Part shown: piece by piece, positions 44,574 through 53,871 of the stretch
How positions within the stretch are numbered: position 1 is the first letter of the stretch
How the letters are laid out: each line of letters starts with the position of its first letter
Notes under the pieces: generated by a model
What the model saw: the letters and a program-made list of their open reading frames with translations, nothing else
Database searches by the model: none
What the model was told of the DNA's origin: nothing
From: Tardiphaga robiniae
Lineage (GTDB): Bacteria > Pseudomonadota > Alphaproteobacteria > Rhizobiales > Xanthobacteraceae
Length of the DNA: 64,000 nucleotides
Direction: 5' to 3'
Assembly (NCBI RefSeq): GCF_013359755.1
Contig: NZ_JABMCJ010000090.1
Coordinates: forward strand, 124,001-188,000
Made by a program: the position numbers and the translations under genes

Positions 44574-45334
44574 CCAATCTCCTCGAAGCCCGTGGCGTGT
44601 CGTGCTCGTTCGGCGGTCTGCATGTGACGCGCGACGTCAATTTCAAATTGACTGCCGGTGACCGCGTAGCGCTTATCGGTCCGAACGGCGCTGGCAAGAC
44701 CACGCTGGTCAATCTGATCACCGGCGACATCGCGCCGAGCGAAGGCCAATTCTTCATGGGCGGCGACGAGATCACCGGTCTCAGCATTCCGGATCGCGTG
44801 CGTCGCGGTCTGGTGCGCACGTTCCAGACCACGCGGCTGTTTGCCAATCTCACCGTCGCCGACAATGTCGCGCTGGCGATCATGCAGCGCAAGCGGATCA
44901 CACGCCGGTTTTTCTCGTCATCGACGGAACTGCCGGAGGTGCGTGCGGAGTGGAGCGAGATTCTTAGCCATCTAGGTCTCGACAGGCTGGCCTATCGCAA
45001 GGTGGTCGAGCTCGCTTACGGCCAGCAGCGCCTGATCGAGCTCGCCATCGGCCTCGCGCTGCATCCGAAGGTGCTCCTGCTCGACGAGCCCGCCGCCGGC
45101 GTGCCGCATGACGAGGCGCCCAAAATCCTTGAGGCGATCAATCGGCTGCCACCTGATATCGCCGTGTTGATGATCGAGCACGACATGGATCTGGTGTTCA
45201 AGTTTGCCAGGCGCGTACTGGTGCTGGCGGCCGGGCGGTTGATCTTCGAGGGATCACCTGATCAGGTCACCGCCGATCACGAAGTGCGCCGCGCGTATTT
45301 GGGGAGCTATGCCGATGCCCGCCGCGCCACTTGA
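44570..45334 (+). CDS. ABC transporter ATPase, LivG type
   Basis: ATG 44570 (MTNLLEARGVSCSFGGLHVT) gives 254 residues. Walker A GPNGAGKTT, Q-loop FQTTRLFANLTV, a modified signature (VVELAYGQQRLIELAIGLA) and Walker B LLLDEPAAG are present. The signature has AYGQQ in place of SGGQ, as is common in LivG proteins. It drives the transporter with the LivF-type partner. Confidence 0.93.
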   Translation: MTNLLEARGVSCSFGGLHVTRDVNFKLTAGDRVALIGPNGAGKTTLVNLITGDIAPSEGQFFMGGDEITGLSIPDRVRRGLVRTFQTTRLFANLTVADNVALAIMQRKRITRRFFSSSTELPEVRAEWSEILSHLGLDRLAYRKVVELAYGQQRLIELAIGLALHPKVLLLDEPAAGVPHDEAPKILEAINRLPPDIAVLMIEHDMDLVFKFARRVLVLAAGRLIFEGSPDQVTADHEVRRAYLGSYADARRAT

Positions 45335-46028
45335 TATCCAGAACCTGAGCGCCGGCTACGGCCCGACGCGGATCATCGAGGGCATTTCGTTCTCGGTGAA
45401 AGCAGGTGATCGTCTCGCCGTGCTCGGCCGCAACGGCATGGGCAAGACCACGCTGCTGGCGACGCTGATGGGCCTGACGACTCGTCACGGCGGCGAGATC
45501 AGGATCGGCGACCAGGACGTCACGGCCAAGCGGACCTCGGCGCGCGCGGATCTCGGGATCGGCTATGTGCCGCAGACCCGCGACATTTTCGCCTCGCTGA
45601 CGGTGGAGGAGAATCTGCGCACCGGGCTGAAGGGGCGGTCGACGTCGGCGCTCGATGAAGCCTATGCGATGTTTCCGCGGCTGCGCGAACGCCGCGGCAA
45701 TTACGGCAAGCAGCTGTCAGGCGGCGAGCAGCAGATGCTGTCGATGGCCCGGACACTGCTGGGCAAGCCGTCGATCCTGTTGCTGGACGAGCCGCTGGAA
45801 GGCCTCGCGCCCGTGATCTGCGACGAGCTGATGGCATTGCTGGCGAAGCTGGCCGCCACCAGTGAAGTCACCATCATTCTGGTCGAGCAGCAAATCGAGC
45901 GCGCGCTGGATTTCGCGAGCAGCGTCATGGTGATGGAGCGTGGCCGCAACAGCTGGAGCGGTACGCCGGATGTGCTGACTGCCGACCGCGCGCTGGTCGA
46001 TCGGCTGGTCGGCGTCGGCATTCACTAG
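45309..46028 (+). CDS. ABC transporter ATPase, LivF type
   Basis: 239 residues; ATG 45315 is an alternative start six bases later. Walker A GRNGMGKTT, signature LSGGEQQMLSMARTLL and Walker B LLLDEPLEGLAP are complete. It overlaps the LivG gene by 26 bases. It ends the transporter operon. Confidence 0.93.
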   Translation: MPMPAAPLDIQNLSAGYGPTRIIEGISFSVKAGDRLAVLGRNGMGKTTLLATLMGLTTRHGGEIRIGDQDVTAKRTSARADLGIGYVPQTRDIFASLTVEENLRTGLKGRSTSALDEAYAMFPRLRERRGNYGKQLSGGEQQMLSMARTLLGKPSILLLDEPLEGLAPVICDELMALLAKLAATSEVTIILVEQQIERALDFASSVMVMERGRNSWSGTPDVLTADRALVDRLVGVGIH

Positions 46029-46056
46029 ACCCCGGATTGGCGCGCCGCCCGGCGCG

Positions 46057-46230
46057 TCAGGCCCGAAAGATCGTGATCCCCAATACCAGCAGCACGATGC
46101 AGATCACCAGGAAGATATAAAAAAGCACGCGCGCGACGTCCGCCGTGGCGGCGGAAATGCCGGTGAAGCCGAACAGGCCGGCGGCGATGGAAATCAGAAA
46201 GAAGATCAGCGCCCATTTCAGAAGGCTCAT
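46057..46230 (-). CDS. DUF1328 (UPF0391) small membrane protein
   Basis: 57 residues from ATG 46230 ([20 protein letters not shown]). Two membrane helices, [15 protein letters not shown] between them, match the short DUF1328 family, which is widespread in proteobacteria and of unknown role. GGGG precedes the start. Confidence 0.85.
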   Translation of the reverse strand: MSLLKWALIFFLISIAAGLFGFTGISAATADVARVLFYIFLVICIVLLVLGITIFRA

Positions 46231-46583
46231 CGGGGAACTCCGGTTGCAGCAATTCCGGAACGCCGCGCTGCGAGATTTGGTTCCGGCTCGCAACCAAAGC
46301 TGCCGCACCTACCTAGCTCGCTAATGCGGCACCGGTCCGGGGGAGGCGTAACAGCCTACTAATTAGGCAGCGCAAAGGTATTGGTTAGCATTTTAAACCC
46401 GCCCTTAACCAAAACATCCCTAATGAATGGATAGTAGACCTGCTCCCCGCAGTGGATTTGTGGTTCGGGGGACAAAGGGTTCAGTATGCGTGTCGCGGTC
46501 GGTCATGGGTGGTTGCGCTGGGTGAGCACCGTTACGGCGCAGGGATGTGCGGTGCCAGCGCCCCGTAGTAAAGTCTGACGCGC
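46231..46583. other. Upstream region of the polysaccharide cluster
   Basis: About 350 bases with no convincing gene. TTGGTTA (46381-46387) and TAACCAA (46406-46412) form a perfect seven-base inverted repeat with an 18-base AT-rich spacer. TTAA at 46393 and 46405 are eight bases apart, close to but not the seven of a CtrA site. A short ORF from ATG 46485 (28 codons) has no support. Confidence 0.35.
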
Positions 46584-48896
46584 ATGTTCACCAAACGCGC
46601 CATCGTTACGAATACGGAAGCCGCCGATGGCGCGGCGGGCGAGAGTCCGCTGCTCAGGGTTTGGCGCAATCGTAGCCTGTTCGGCGCGGTGTTTCTCGGC
46701 GTGATGATCCTGACAGTCATTGCGCTGGTTGTGCTGCCCGTGCGCTATCTCGCCACAGGTTCGGTGATCGTCGCCGAGCAGGAGCCCAGCAACAGCAACG
46801 CCTCGGCCGCCTGGGCGCAGAAGATCGGCGATCCCGCCGACGTCGAGAGCCAGCTGCTGATTGCGCGCTCGCCGCGGGTGATGCGGCTCGCCATGCAGCA
46901 GCCGGGCGTCACGGAAGCCGCGATTGAAGAGTGTCAGAGCAGGAGCAGCAGCTCCAGCTGCGAAAAGATGAAGACCGATACGGCGGCGCTGATCGACTAT
47001 GTGTCGGGAAATTTCGCTATCGGTGCTGTCGGACGTTCGCGCGTCATCAATATCTCCTACACTTCGTCGATCCCCGAAGTCGCGCAGAAGATGGCGAATG
47101 CGTTGACCAATGCGTTTCTCGACGAGCAGCGGACATCGGGTGCGAGCAGCCGCGAGGTTGCCGCGTCATATCTTTGGAAGGAAGCCAAGCAGCTGGATGC
47201 AGAGTTGCGCGATGCCGATGCCAAGATCCAGGCATTTCGCCGCAACAAGGGCCTGATGCGCGGATCGCTGGCGCCGATCAGCTCGGAGCGGCTGAGCAGT
47301 ATCAGCCAGCAGCTGTCGACCGCCGAGACCGCGCGTGCCGATGCGCTCGCCCGCCTGCAGGAAATCAAGACCAATCAGGCGCGCGCTGCCGACTCGCCGT
47401 CTGTGCTGTCGAACCGTTCGATCGCCGATCTCAAGCAGCAGCTCACGGTTGTCACTGCGCAGCTCGCCAGCCAGGCCAATGTACTGGGGCCGCGGCATCC
47501 GTCGCTGCGTGCGCTGGAGCAGGAGCAGTCCGCGATCAAGGAGCGTATGGCCACGGAAGTGGCGAGCATTGCCGCCAGCGCGCAGAAGGCGTTCGACGCC
47601 AATGATGCCCTCGTGAACGCGCTCAAAAAGCAGATGGATGCCGTGAAGGCTGAAGTCGGCTCGGCGACATCGGACGAGGCCTCGATCGAGAGCATGGTGC
47701 GCAGCACCGAGATCAAGCGCCAGCAATATGCCGATCTCTACAAGCGCGCCAGCGAACTCGAAACCGAGCGGCGCGTGCTGATTGGCAATACACGGCTGGT
47801 CAGCCTTGCCGAACTGCCGACCAAGCCGTTTTTCCCGAAGAAAATTCCGTTCCTGGCCGCTGGCGGCACGCTCGGCCTGCTGCTCGCATTCGTCGCAGCC
47901 TTCTTCGGCGATCGCGTCAATCTTGCGGGTCTGTCCCGGCTGCGGACGGCAACCATTCGCCCCGCGCGCGCAGCCACGCCTGCTGCCGCTGCGCCTGCCG
48001 CCGTAGCTGCACCTGTCGCAGTCGCTGCACCAGTCGCTCCGGCCGCTGTTCAGGCGACTGCCCCCGTGACGCCGCGTCCCGGACCGCCACTGCCGACGTC
48101 GTCATCGGAATTGGCCGTCGTCACCGGCGCGCCCGTTCTGGCACGATTGCCGACCGTCAAGCGCGATCCATCGGAATCGCCGATCGGTGCGATCCTCACG
48201 GCGCAGTCCGGCGCCTCGCTGTCGCGTGCGCTGCCGCTCGCGCTGCAGGATCGGCACTATCAGGATGCACTCCGCGATCTGGCGACGGGCCTGCTGACGT
48301 CGAATGACACCAGGACACGCCGCAAGATTCTGGTCGCGTCGCCGACGACGGCCGAGGGCAAAACGTTTCTGACCCTGACCCTGGCGCAATATCTCGCAAC
48401 GGCTGGCCGCAGTGTGCTGGTGATCGAATGCGATTTCGGCGCGCCGAAGTTCGAAACAGCCTTGGGCTTACGCAGCAGCATGGGGTTGCAGGGAATTCTG
48501 CGCGGCGACATCACGCCGCGCGAAGCGGTGGCCCGCACCGCGACTCCCAATCTCGACGTCATTCCGGCCGGGCCGTTCTCGGCATCCGCCGAACTGCTGA
48601 TGCGTAAGCCGCTCGGTGATCTCCTGCTCTGGAGCCAGATCTACGACGTCGTCCTGATCGACGCGCCGTCGCCGGGCATCCAGACCGATCTGGGCGTGCT
48701 GGCCAGGCAGGTCGATGGTGTGCTGCTCTGCATGCGTTCCGGCCGCTCCTCGATCGGGCAGGCAGTGGCGACATCCAGCGCGATCCGTGTCGCGGGCGGC
48801 AGCGTCTTCGGCATTGCCGTCACCATGATGCCGGACGCCAATACGCCGAGCGGCACAGACCGGGTTTCGAATAATGCCTATGCCGGAGCGACGTGA
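46584..48896 (+). CDS. Wzc-like polysaccharide chain-length / tyrosine-kinase-like protein
   Basis: 770 residues. An N-terminal membrane helix (about 30-55) begins the Wzz domain, and a long coiled region (about 150-400) leads to the second helix near 420-440. A Pro/Ala-rich linker (about 458-507) precedes an ATPase domain with Walker A TAEGKT (Lys593) and Walker B VLIDAP. The C-terminal tail ends NAYAGAT with one Tyr and lacks the Tyr cluster of BY-kinases. It probably controls chain length or export. Autokinase activity is doubtful. Confidence 0.85.
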   Translation: MFTKRAIVTNTEAADGAAGESPLLRVWRNRSLFGAVFLGVMILTVIALVVLPVRYLATGSVIVAEQEPSNSNASAAWAQKIGDPADVESQLLIARSPRVMRLAMQQPGVTEAAIEECQSRSSSSSCEKMKTDTAALIDYVSGNFAIGAVGRSRVINISYTSSIPEVAQKMANALTNAFLDEQRTSGASSREVAASYLWKEAKQLDAELRDADAKIQAFRRNKGLMRGSLAPISSERLSSISQQLSTAETARADALARLQEIKTNQARAADSPSVLSNRSIADLKQQLTVVTAQLASQANVLGPRHPSLRALEQEQSAIKERMATEVASIAASAQKAFDANDALVNALKKQMDAVKAEVGSATSDEASIESMVRSTEIKRQQYADLYKRASELETERRVLIGNTRLVSLAELPTKPFFPKKIPFLAAGGTLGLLLAFVAAFFGDRVNLAGLSRLRTATIRPARAATPAAAAPAAVAAPVAVAAPVAPAAVQATAPVTPRPGPPLPTSSSELAVVTGAPVLARLPTVKRDPSESPIGAILTAQSGASLSRALPLALQDRHYQDALRDLATGLLTSNDTRTRRKILVASPTTAEGKTFLTLTLAQYLATAGRSVLVIECDFGAPKFETALGLRSSMGLQGILRGDITPREAVARTATPNLDVIPAGPFSASAELLMRKPLGDLLLWSQIYDVVLIDAPSPGIQTDLGVLARQVDGVLLCMRSGRSSIGQAVATSSAIRVAGGSVFGIAVTMMPDANTPSGTDRVSNNAYAGAT

Positions 48897-50050
48897 TGCC
48901 CGCTCCCAGCGTTCTGTTCGTCTGCCATACGGGCTCGATCTCCGGCGCTGAGCTCGTTCTGATCGATCTTGTTCAGCCATGGGCGGGCGAGGCGGCCTTC
49001 CTGTTCGAGGATGGCCCGCTGCATCAGGCGCTTGCAGCCAAGGGCCTGAAGGTGCGTGTGTCGCGCTGGGGCGAGGGGCTCTCGGATGTCAGGCGCGATA
49101 GCTCAATCCTGAAAGCCTTTCCGCTGATTGGTCGGCTCGGGGCCATCATTGCCGAATTGACGCGCGAAGCGCGCCGTCATGACGTCATCTATGCGAATTC
49201 GCAGAAGGCCTTTGTGTTATCGGCCGTCGCCGCCACGCTGGCGCGGCGTCCGCTGATCTGGCACCTGCACGATATCATCAGCAGTGAGCATTTCGGCGCC
49301 ACGCAGCGCCGCGTGCAGGTGGCGCTGGCGAATTATTGTACGGCAAAGGTGGTCGTTCCTTCGCAAGCTGCTGCAGATGCCTTCATTGCCCAAGGCGGCC
49401 GCAAGGAGCTGGTCGCGATCGTGCCCAACGGTCTTGATGTGCCGCCGGACGCCAGCACGCCGCTCGAGATCAGGCGCGAGTTGAAATTACCCGAAGGGCC
49501 GCTCGTCGGCGTCTTCAGCCGCCTCGCGGCGTGGAAGGGGCAGCATATCGTGTTGCAGGCTCTGGCAAAGACGCCGGGCGTCAGCTGTATTATTGCAGGG
49601 GCTGCGCTGTTTGGCGAAGAGCCTTATGCCGAGAAGCTCAACCGGATGGTGGCGGATCTCGGTCTCGGCGATCGCGTGCATTTCCTTGGCCAGCGCAACG
49701 ACGTGCCGCGGCTGATGCGCGCCGTCGATGCGATGATCCATCCCTCGATCGATCCCGAACCGTTTGGCCGAACGCTGGTCGAAGCCATGCTCGCCGATGT
49801 GCCTGTGATTGCGACGGATGCCGGTGCGGCGTCTGATATTCTCGAAGCCGGCAAGGCCGGGACGCTGGTGCCGCCAGGGGACGCCGATGCGCTGGCCGCC
49901 GCTATTACCAAGGTCATGTCGCGCCCGCCTGAACTGGCGGGCCAGTTGCACTACGCCGAAGCGCGGGCTCGGTCGCATTACAGCGTCGATCAGATGCTGC
50001 AGACGGTTTCAAACCTGATCGGGCGAGCGGCCGCGGGAGCGCCCGTGTGA
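48896..50050 (+). CDS. Glycosyltransferase family 4
   Basis: 384 residues from ATG 48896, overlapping the stop of the Wzc-like gene by one base. The N-terminal GT-B half starts MPAPSVLFVCHTGSISGAELVL. The donor-binding half contains VGVFSRLAAWKGQHIVLQAL and the DPEPFGRTLVEAMLADVPVIA motif typical of family 4. It probably adds one sugar to the polysaccharide. Donor and acceptor are unknown. Confidence 0.9.
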   Translation: MPAPSVLFVCHTGSISGAELVLIDLVQPWAGEAAFLFEDGPLHQALAAKGLKVRVSRWGEGLSDVRRDSSILKAFPLIGRLGAIIAELTREARRHDVIYANSQKAFVLSAVAATLARRPLIWHLHDIISSEHFGATQRRVQVALANYCTAKVVVPSQAAADAFIAQGGRKELVAIVPNGLDVPPDASTPLEIRRELKLPEGPLVGVFSRLAAWKGQHIVLQALAKTPGVSCIIAGAALFGEEPYAEKLNRMVADLGLGDRVHFLGQRNDVPRLMRAVDAMIHPSIDPEPFGRTLVEAMLADVPVIATDAGAASDILEAGKAGTLVPPGDADALAAAITKVMSRPPELAGQLHYAEARARSHYSVDQMLQTVSNLIGRAAAGAPV

Positions 50051-50120
50051 CCGCGCATCGCTGCTCAGTTTGCAATTTGAGTTCCTGGACGGCCCCTGAT
50101 CGGGCCGTAGCGGCGCGCTT

Positions 50121-51620
50121 ATGAGCGGCGCCCGGCATTCGACGCGCAAGTTTACGGCGATTCTCATCAGCGGTGCGCTGACCAGCAAGCTGCTGGGCTT
50201 CGGCCGCGAGATCTTGATGGCGCAAGTGCTCGGCGCCTCGCTGGTCGCCGACGGCTTTCGTGGCGCGATCACGGCGGTGATGCTGCCGCTGGCCTTCCTG
50301 CAGAACGAAACTGTGCCCGCCGTGATGATCCCGATGCACCGGGATGCGCTGAAGGACGGCAACGGACCTCAGCGCCTCGGTGCCATGACGGTGGCGATCA
50401 CCGGCATCGCCATGATCCTGATGGTTGGGTTACAGGCGCTCGGCGAGCGGGCTGTGGACGCGCTGGTCGGCGGCTTTTCGGCGGAGGGGCGTAGCCTCAC
50501 TCTCGACTTCATTCGCATCATGGCGCTGGGCATGCCGGCCTCGGCGATGATCAACGTGCTGGCTGCAGGCGAAATCGCGCTCGGTCGGACCCGCTTGACG
50601 AATATCCGCGCCAGCATCCTGAACGTCGCCGTGCTGATGGGCATTGCCCTCGTTGCTGTGTCCGGCAACTTTCATACACTGGCCTGGTCGTTCTCGGCTG
50701 CCTTCAACGCGCTCGGCGCCTGGGGGCTCTACACGATGTGGCGCGAGGGCGTGCTCAGCTTCAAGGGCCTGTCGCTGTCATCAGTGCTGGCGTCAGGCCG
50801 CGAATTCTTTCGTCGGCTGCGACCGCTGCTCGCGCTACCGGTCGCCGAACAGGCCAATGTCTGGATCGAACGCCTGCTGGCATCGCGGGTCGGGACCGGT
50901 GCAGTGGCCTCGCTGGACTATGCACGCACGCTGACCGAAAGCGCGTTGCTGCTGATCAGCCAGCCGGTCGGGCTGGCGGTGTTGTCCAGCCACCCGCCGA
51001 AGGACGTCGGCGCGCAGATCGAAGGGATCGCTCGGCCTATTCTCGCACTCGCGGTGCCGGCATCGGTCTTTCTCGCCATGTTCGCGCCGGAGATCGTGCG
51101 GCTGGTTTTTCTGCGCGGCGCCTTCAACGAGCAGGCGCTGTTCCTGACCAGTCAGGCCTTGCGCGGCATCGCGCTTGGCCTATGGGCTGCGACGCTTGGC
51201 TGGATCCTGATCCGCATCCTCAATGGCGCAGGCCGGAATTTTGCGGCCGCTGCCATCATCGTCACTGCCTATCTGGTTAATATCGTAGTTAACCTTCTCA
51301 CCTCATACCTGCCCACGGCGCATGAATGGGGCACCTTGTTGCTTGGACTGGGCGAAGCCGCCCGTGGTATCGTTCTTCTGGCTGGCGTCATGATCGTCCT
51401 GGGGTCCCGGCGTAAGCTGCTCTACCTGATGTTTCTCGCGTGTTTCCCGGCAGCGCTGATGGCACTCTTCAGCTGGCAAATTCACGAGGTTCTGACGGGC
51501 CCGTGGCAGCGGCTTTTCGCCGGTGGCTTCGCCTATCTGGTCTGCCTCGCGCTGTCTGTCGCGATGCTGATGCCGGGCGTCTACATTGCGGCATTTGCGC
51601 GCGTCCGGGGGCGCTTATGA
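50121..51620 (+). CDS. MurJ/Wzx-type flippase (MviN-like)
   Basis: 499 residues with about 13-14 membrane spans. The start FTAILISGALTSKLLGFGRE and VAEQANVWIERLLASR resemble MviN/MurJ more than classical Wzx. It lies in a polysaccharide cluster, so it may flip lipid-linked repeat units. A role as the main lipid II flippase is less likely from context. The housekeeping murJ would be elsewhere. Confidence 0.8.
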   Translation: MSGARHSTRKFTAILISGALTSKLLGFGREILMAQVLGASLVADGFRGAITAVMLPLAFLQNETVPAVMIPMHRDALKDGNGPQRLGAMTVAITGIAMILMVGLQALGERAVDALVGGFSAEGRSLTLDFIRIMALGMPASAMINVLAAGEIALGRTRLTNIRASILNVAVLMGIALVAVSGNFHTLAWSFSAAFNALGAWGLYTMWREGVLSFKGLSLSSVLASGREFFRRLRPLLALPVAEQANVWIERLLASRVGTGAVASLDYARTLTESALLLISQPVGLAVLSSHPPKDVGAQIEGIARPILALAVPASVFLAMFAPEIVRLVFLRGAFNEQALFLTSQALRGIALGLWAATLGWILIRILNGAGRNFAAAAIIVTAYLVNIVVNLLTSYLPTAHEWGTLLLGLGEAARGIVLLAGVMIVLGSRRKLLYLMFLACFPAALMALFSWQIHEVLTGPWQRLFAGGFAYLVCLALSVAMLMPGVYIAAFARVRGRL

Positions 51621-51674
51621 TTTTGATATGTGTTTTTGTATTAGAGAGTGCCTTGATCGTCTGAGGACTTTTCG

Positions 51675-52697
51675 ATGAAGCACCTGTTATCCAGCGCCGC
51701 CCGACGCATGGCGTCTTCCGAAGCGCTGGTTCGCCCGATCAGCATGGCTGCCGATATGTTCATGGGCACGCGTGGTTGCCTAATGACCTTTCATCGCGGC
51801 GCCTCCGCTCGGGCCTGGGAAAAACTGCCGAACCGCGATTTCTATCTCGATACGAATTTTCTCGATCAGTTCCTGTCGCATCTGAAGCAACGCGGCTGGG
51901 ATGTCGTGACGATGGAAGAAGCGATCCAGCGCTCGAAGGCCAGAAAGTCCAACGATCGCTTCGTCAACTTCTCTGTCGATGATTGCTATCGCGATACCTA
52001 TGAGGAGATCGTGCCGCTGTTTCGCCGTCACAACGTGTCGGTGACGTTATTTGTCACGACGGGCATTCCTGACGGCACGCTTCCGCTATGGGCCGCAGGT
52101 TTGGAAGATACATTGCTCAACAACGACCGGGTCATTCTCGAAGATGGTGCGATCGACGTGCCGACGTCTGACGCCAAGCGTGCGGCGTTCCATCGTGTTG
52201 CAGAGCGTTGGGACGGTCCGCAGGCTGCGGCTTCTTACAAGAAGTTTTGCGAGCTCAATGGTGTCGACATCGACGTGATGCACTGGAAGCATGCGATCAC
52301 CTGGGAGATGCTCGAAGAGTTGCGCGACGATCCGTTGGTGGAGATCGGCGGCCACACCGTGACGCATGCCCGTATTTCGTCGTTGTCGCCGGATGGGGCA
52401 CGCTTCGAACTCAAGGGTAGCCGTGACCGGTTGGTCGAGCGCCTTGGCATTCCCGCCAGGCATTTCGCATTTCCCTATGGACGTTCGGGCGATTGCGGTC
52501 CGCGCGATTTCGCGATCGCGCGCGATGCCGGTTATGCGAGTGCAGCGACAACGCGCAAGGGCCTCGTGCGCAACGGCCAGGATGCCTACAACCTGCCACG
52601 CTGCACGATCAACGGCGCGGATCGCAGTCTCGCGACCATGGAGCTCCATCTGTCTGGCCTGACGGGTGTGGCCGCGAGGATGACGGGGCGTGTCTAG
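51675..52697 (+). CDS. Polysaccharide deacetylase family protein
   Basis: 340 residues. FVNFSVDDCYRDTYEEIVPLF carries the catalytic Asp pair (variant of the TFDDG motif). IGGHTVTHARISSL supplies the metal His pair, and FAFPYGRSGDCG follows. An internal insertion (about residues 130-195) separates these. It probably removes acetyl groups from an N-acetylated sugar polymer. The next gene overlaps its end by eight bases. Confidence 0.88.
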   Translation: MKHLLSSAARRMASSEALVRPISMAADMFMGTRGCLMTFHRGASARAWEKLPNRDFYLDTNFLDQFLSHLKQRGWDVVTMEEAIQRSKARKSNDRFVNFSVDDCYRDTYEEIVPLFRRHNVSVTLFVTTGIPDGTLPLWAAGLEDTLLNNDRVILEDGAIDVPTSDAKRAAFHRVAERWDGPQAAASYKKFCELNGVDIDVMHWKHAITWEMLEELRDDPLVEIGGHTVTHARISSLSPDGARFELKGSRDRLVERLGIPARHFAFPYGRSGDCGPRDFAIARDAGYASAATTRKGLVRNGQDAYNLPRCTINGADRSLATMELHLSGLTGVAARMTGRV

Positions 52698-53856
52698 CAG
52701 TCGTCGTCTCAAGGTCCTCTCAATTGCACATTCCGCCGTCAGCCGCGATGCGGGGCGTCTGCGATACTATCCACTCGTCGGGCGCGATGACGTCGATATG
52801 CATCTCGTCGTTCCGGCTACGTGGTATCAGTTCGGCCGTACGATTATTGCGGATCCATCCGACGATCCCGGAATGACCGTGCATGTGATGCCGATCCGCT
52901 TGCCGCGCGCCGGCCCGATGAGCTGGTATCTGCATTTTTATCCGGGCTTGCGGCGTCTCATCCGTGAGGTCGATCCCGATGTAATCCATCTCTGGGAAGA
53001 GCCGTGGAGCGTCGTCGCGATGCAGGCGCGCATCCTGAAGGGCCGGGCCGCGATGGTCCTGGAAGTCGATCAGAACATCCTGAAGCGCTTGCCACCACCG
53101 TTCGAATTCATCCGCAAGGTCGTGTTGCGGAACACGGATCATATCCTCTCGCGCAGTCCGGAGGCGACAGCAGTCGTCCGCGCGCGCGGTTATACCGGGC
53201 CGACGTCGCCGATTGGCTATGGCGTCGATCTTGCGACCTTCAATCAGACCGGCGAGCGCCAGGCGCCGATTGCGCCCGGGCGGGGACTACGCATTGGCTA
53301 TGTCGGGCGTCTCGTCGAGGAGAAGGGTCTCGACGACGCGCTCGACGCCATGAAGCGCGCCACGGCGAATGTGACATTGGCGATCATGGGCGAAGGTCCG
53401 CATGAGCCTGCGTTGAAACTGCGCGTCAACGAACTGGGACTGACCGATCGTGTCACATTCCGGGGCTGGGGCAAACCGGCCGATGTCGCGTCATTCCTGA
53501 GCGGTCTCGATGCAATGATCTTGCTGACACGCACCACCAGCGCCGTGCGTGAGCAGTTCGGCCGGGTGATCGTCGAGTCGCAGGCTTGCGGCGTGCCGGT
53601 GATCGGTTCGACGGGCGGCGCTATTCCCGATGTTGTCGGCAAGGGCGGCTGGACTATTCCCGAACGGGATCCCGATGCACTGGCGACACTGCTGGATCGG
53701 CTTGCTGCCCACCCGCAGCAGTTGCTGGACCGCGGCGCGGCCGCGCGCGACAACGTGCTGACGCGTTTTACTTACGAGGTGGTGGCGAATGCGCTGGTGT
53801 CGGCCTGCCAGCAGGCCGCCGATGCAAAGCGGGGGGCTGATCGGCCGCGCCCTTGA
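52690..53856 (+). CDS. Glycosyltransferase family 4
   Basis: 388 residues from GTG 52690, overlapping the deacetylase. RLKVLSIAHSAVSRDAGRLR starts the acceptor half. LRIGYVGRLVEEKGLDDALD and REQFGRVIVESQACGVPVIG are the family 4 donor motifs. It ends 15 bases from the convergent third glycosyltransferase. Confidence 0.9.
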   Translation: MSSSRRLKVLSIAHSAVSRDAGRLRYYPLVGRDDVDMHLVVPATWYQFGRTIIADPSDDPGMTVHVMPIRLPRAGPMSWYLHFYPGLRRLIREVDPDVIHLWEEPWSVVAMQARILKGRAAMVLEVDQNILKRLPPPFEFIRKVVLRNTDHILSRSPEATAVVRARGYTGPTSPIGYGVDLATFNQTGERQAPIAPGRGLRIGYVGRLVEEKGLDDALDAMKRATANVTLAIMGEGPHEPALKLRVNELGLTDRVTFRGWGKPADVASFLSGLDAMILLTRTTSAVREQFGRVIVESQACGVPVIGSTGGAIPDVVGKGGWTIPERDPDALATLLDRLAAHPQQLLDRGAAARDNVLTRFTYEVVANALVSACQQAADAKRGADRPRP

Positions 53857-53871
53857 AGCAGGCGCTTGCGA

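Noticed and set aside
46393-46408. Possible CtrA binding site (TTAA-N8-TTAA)
   Set aside because: The consensus needs seven spacer bases; eight are present. Noted only as part of the inverted repeat.
46485-46571. 28-codon ORF upstream of the Wzc-like gene
   Set aside because: No good ribosome site, no similarity and short length.
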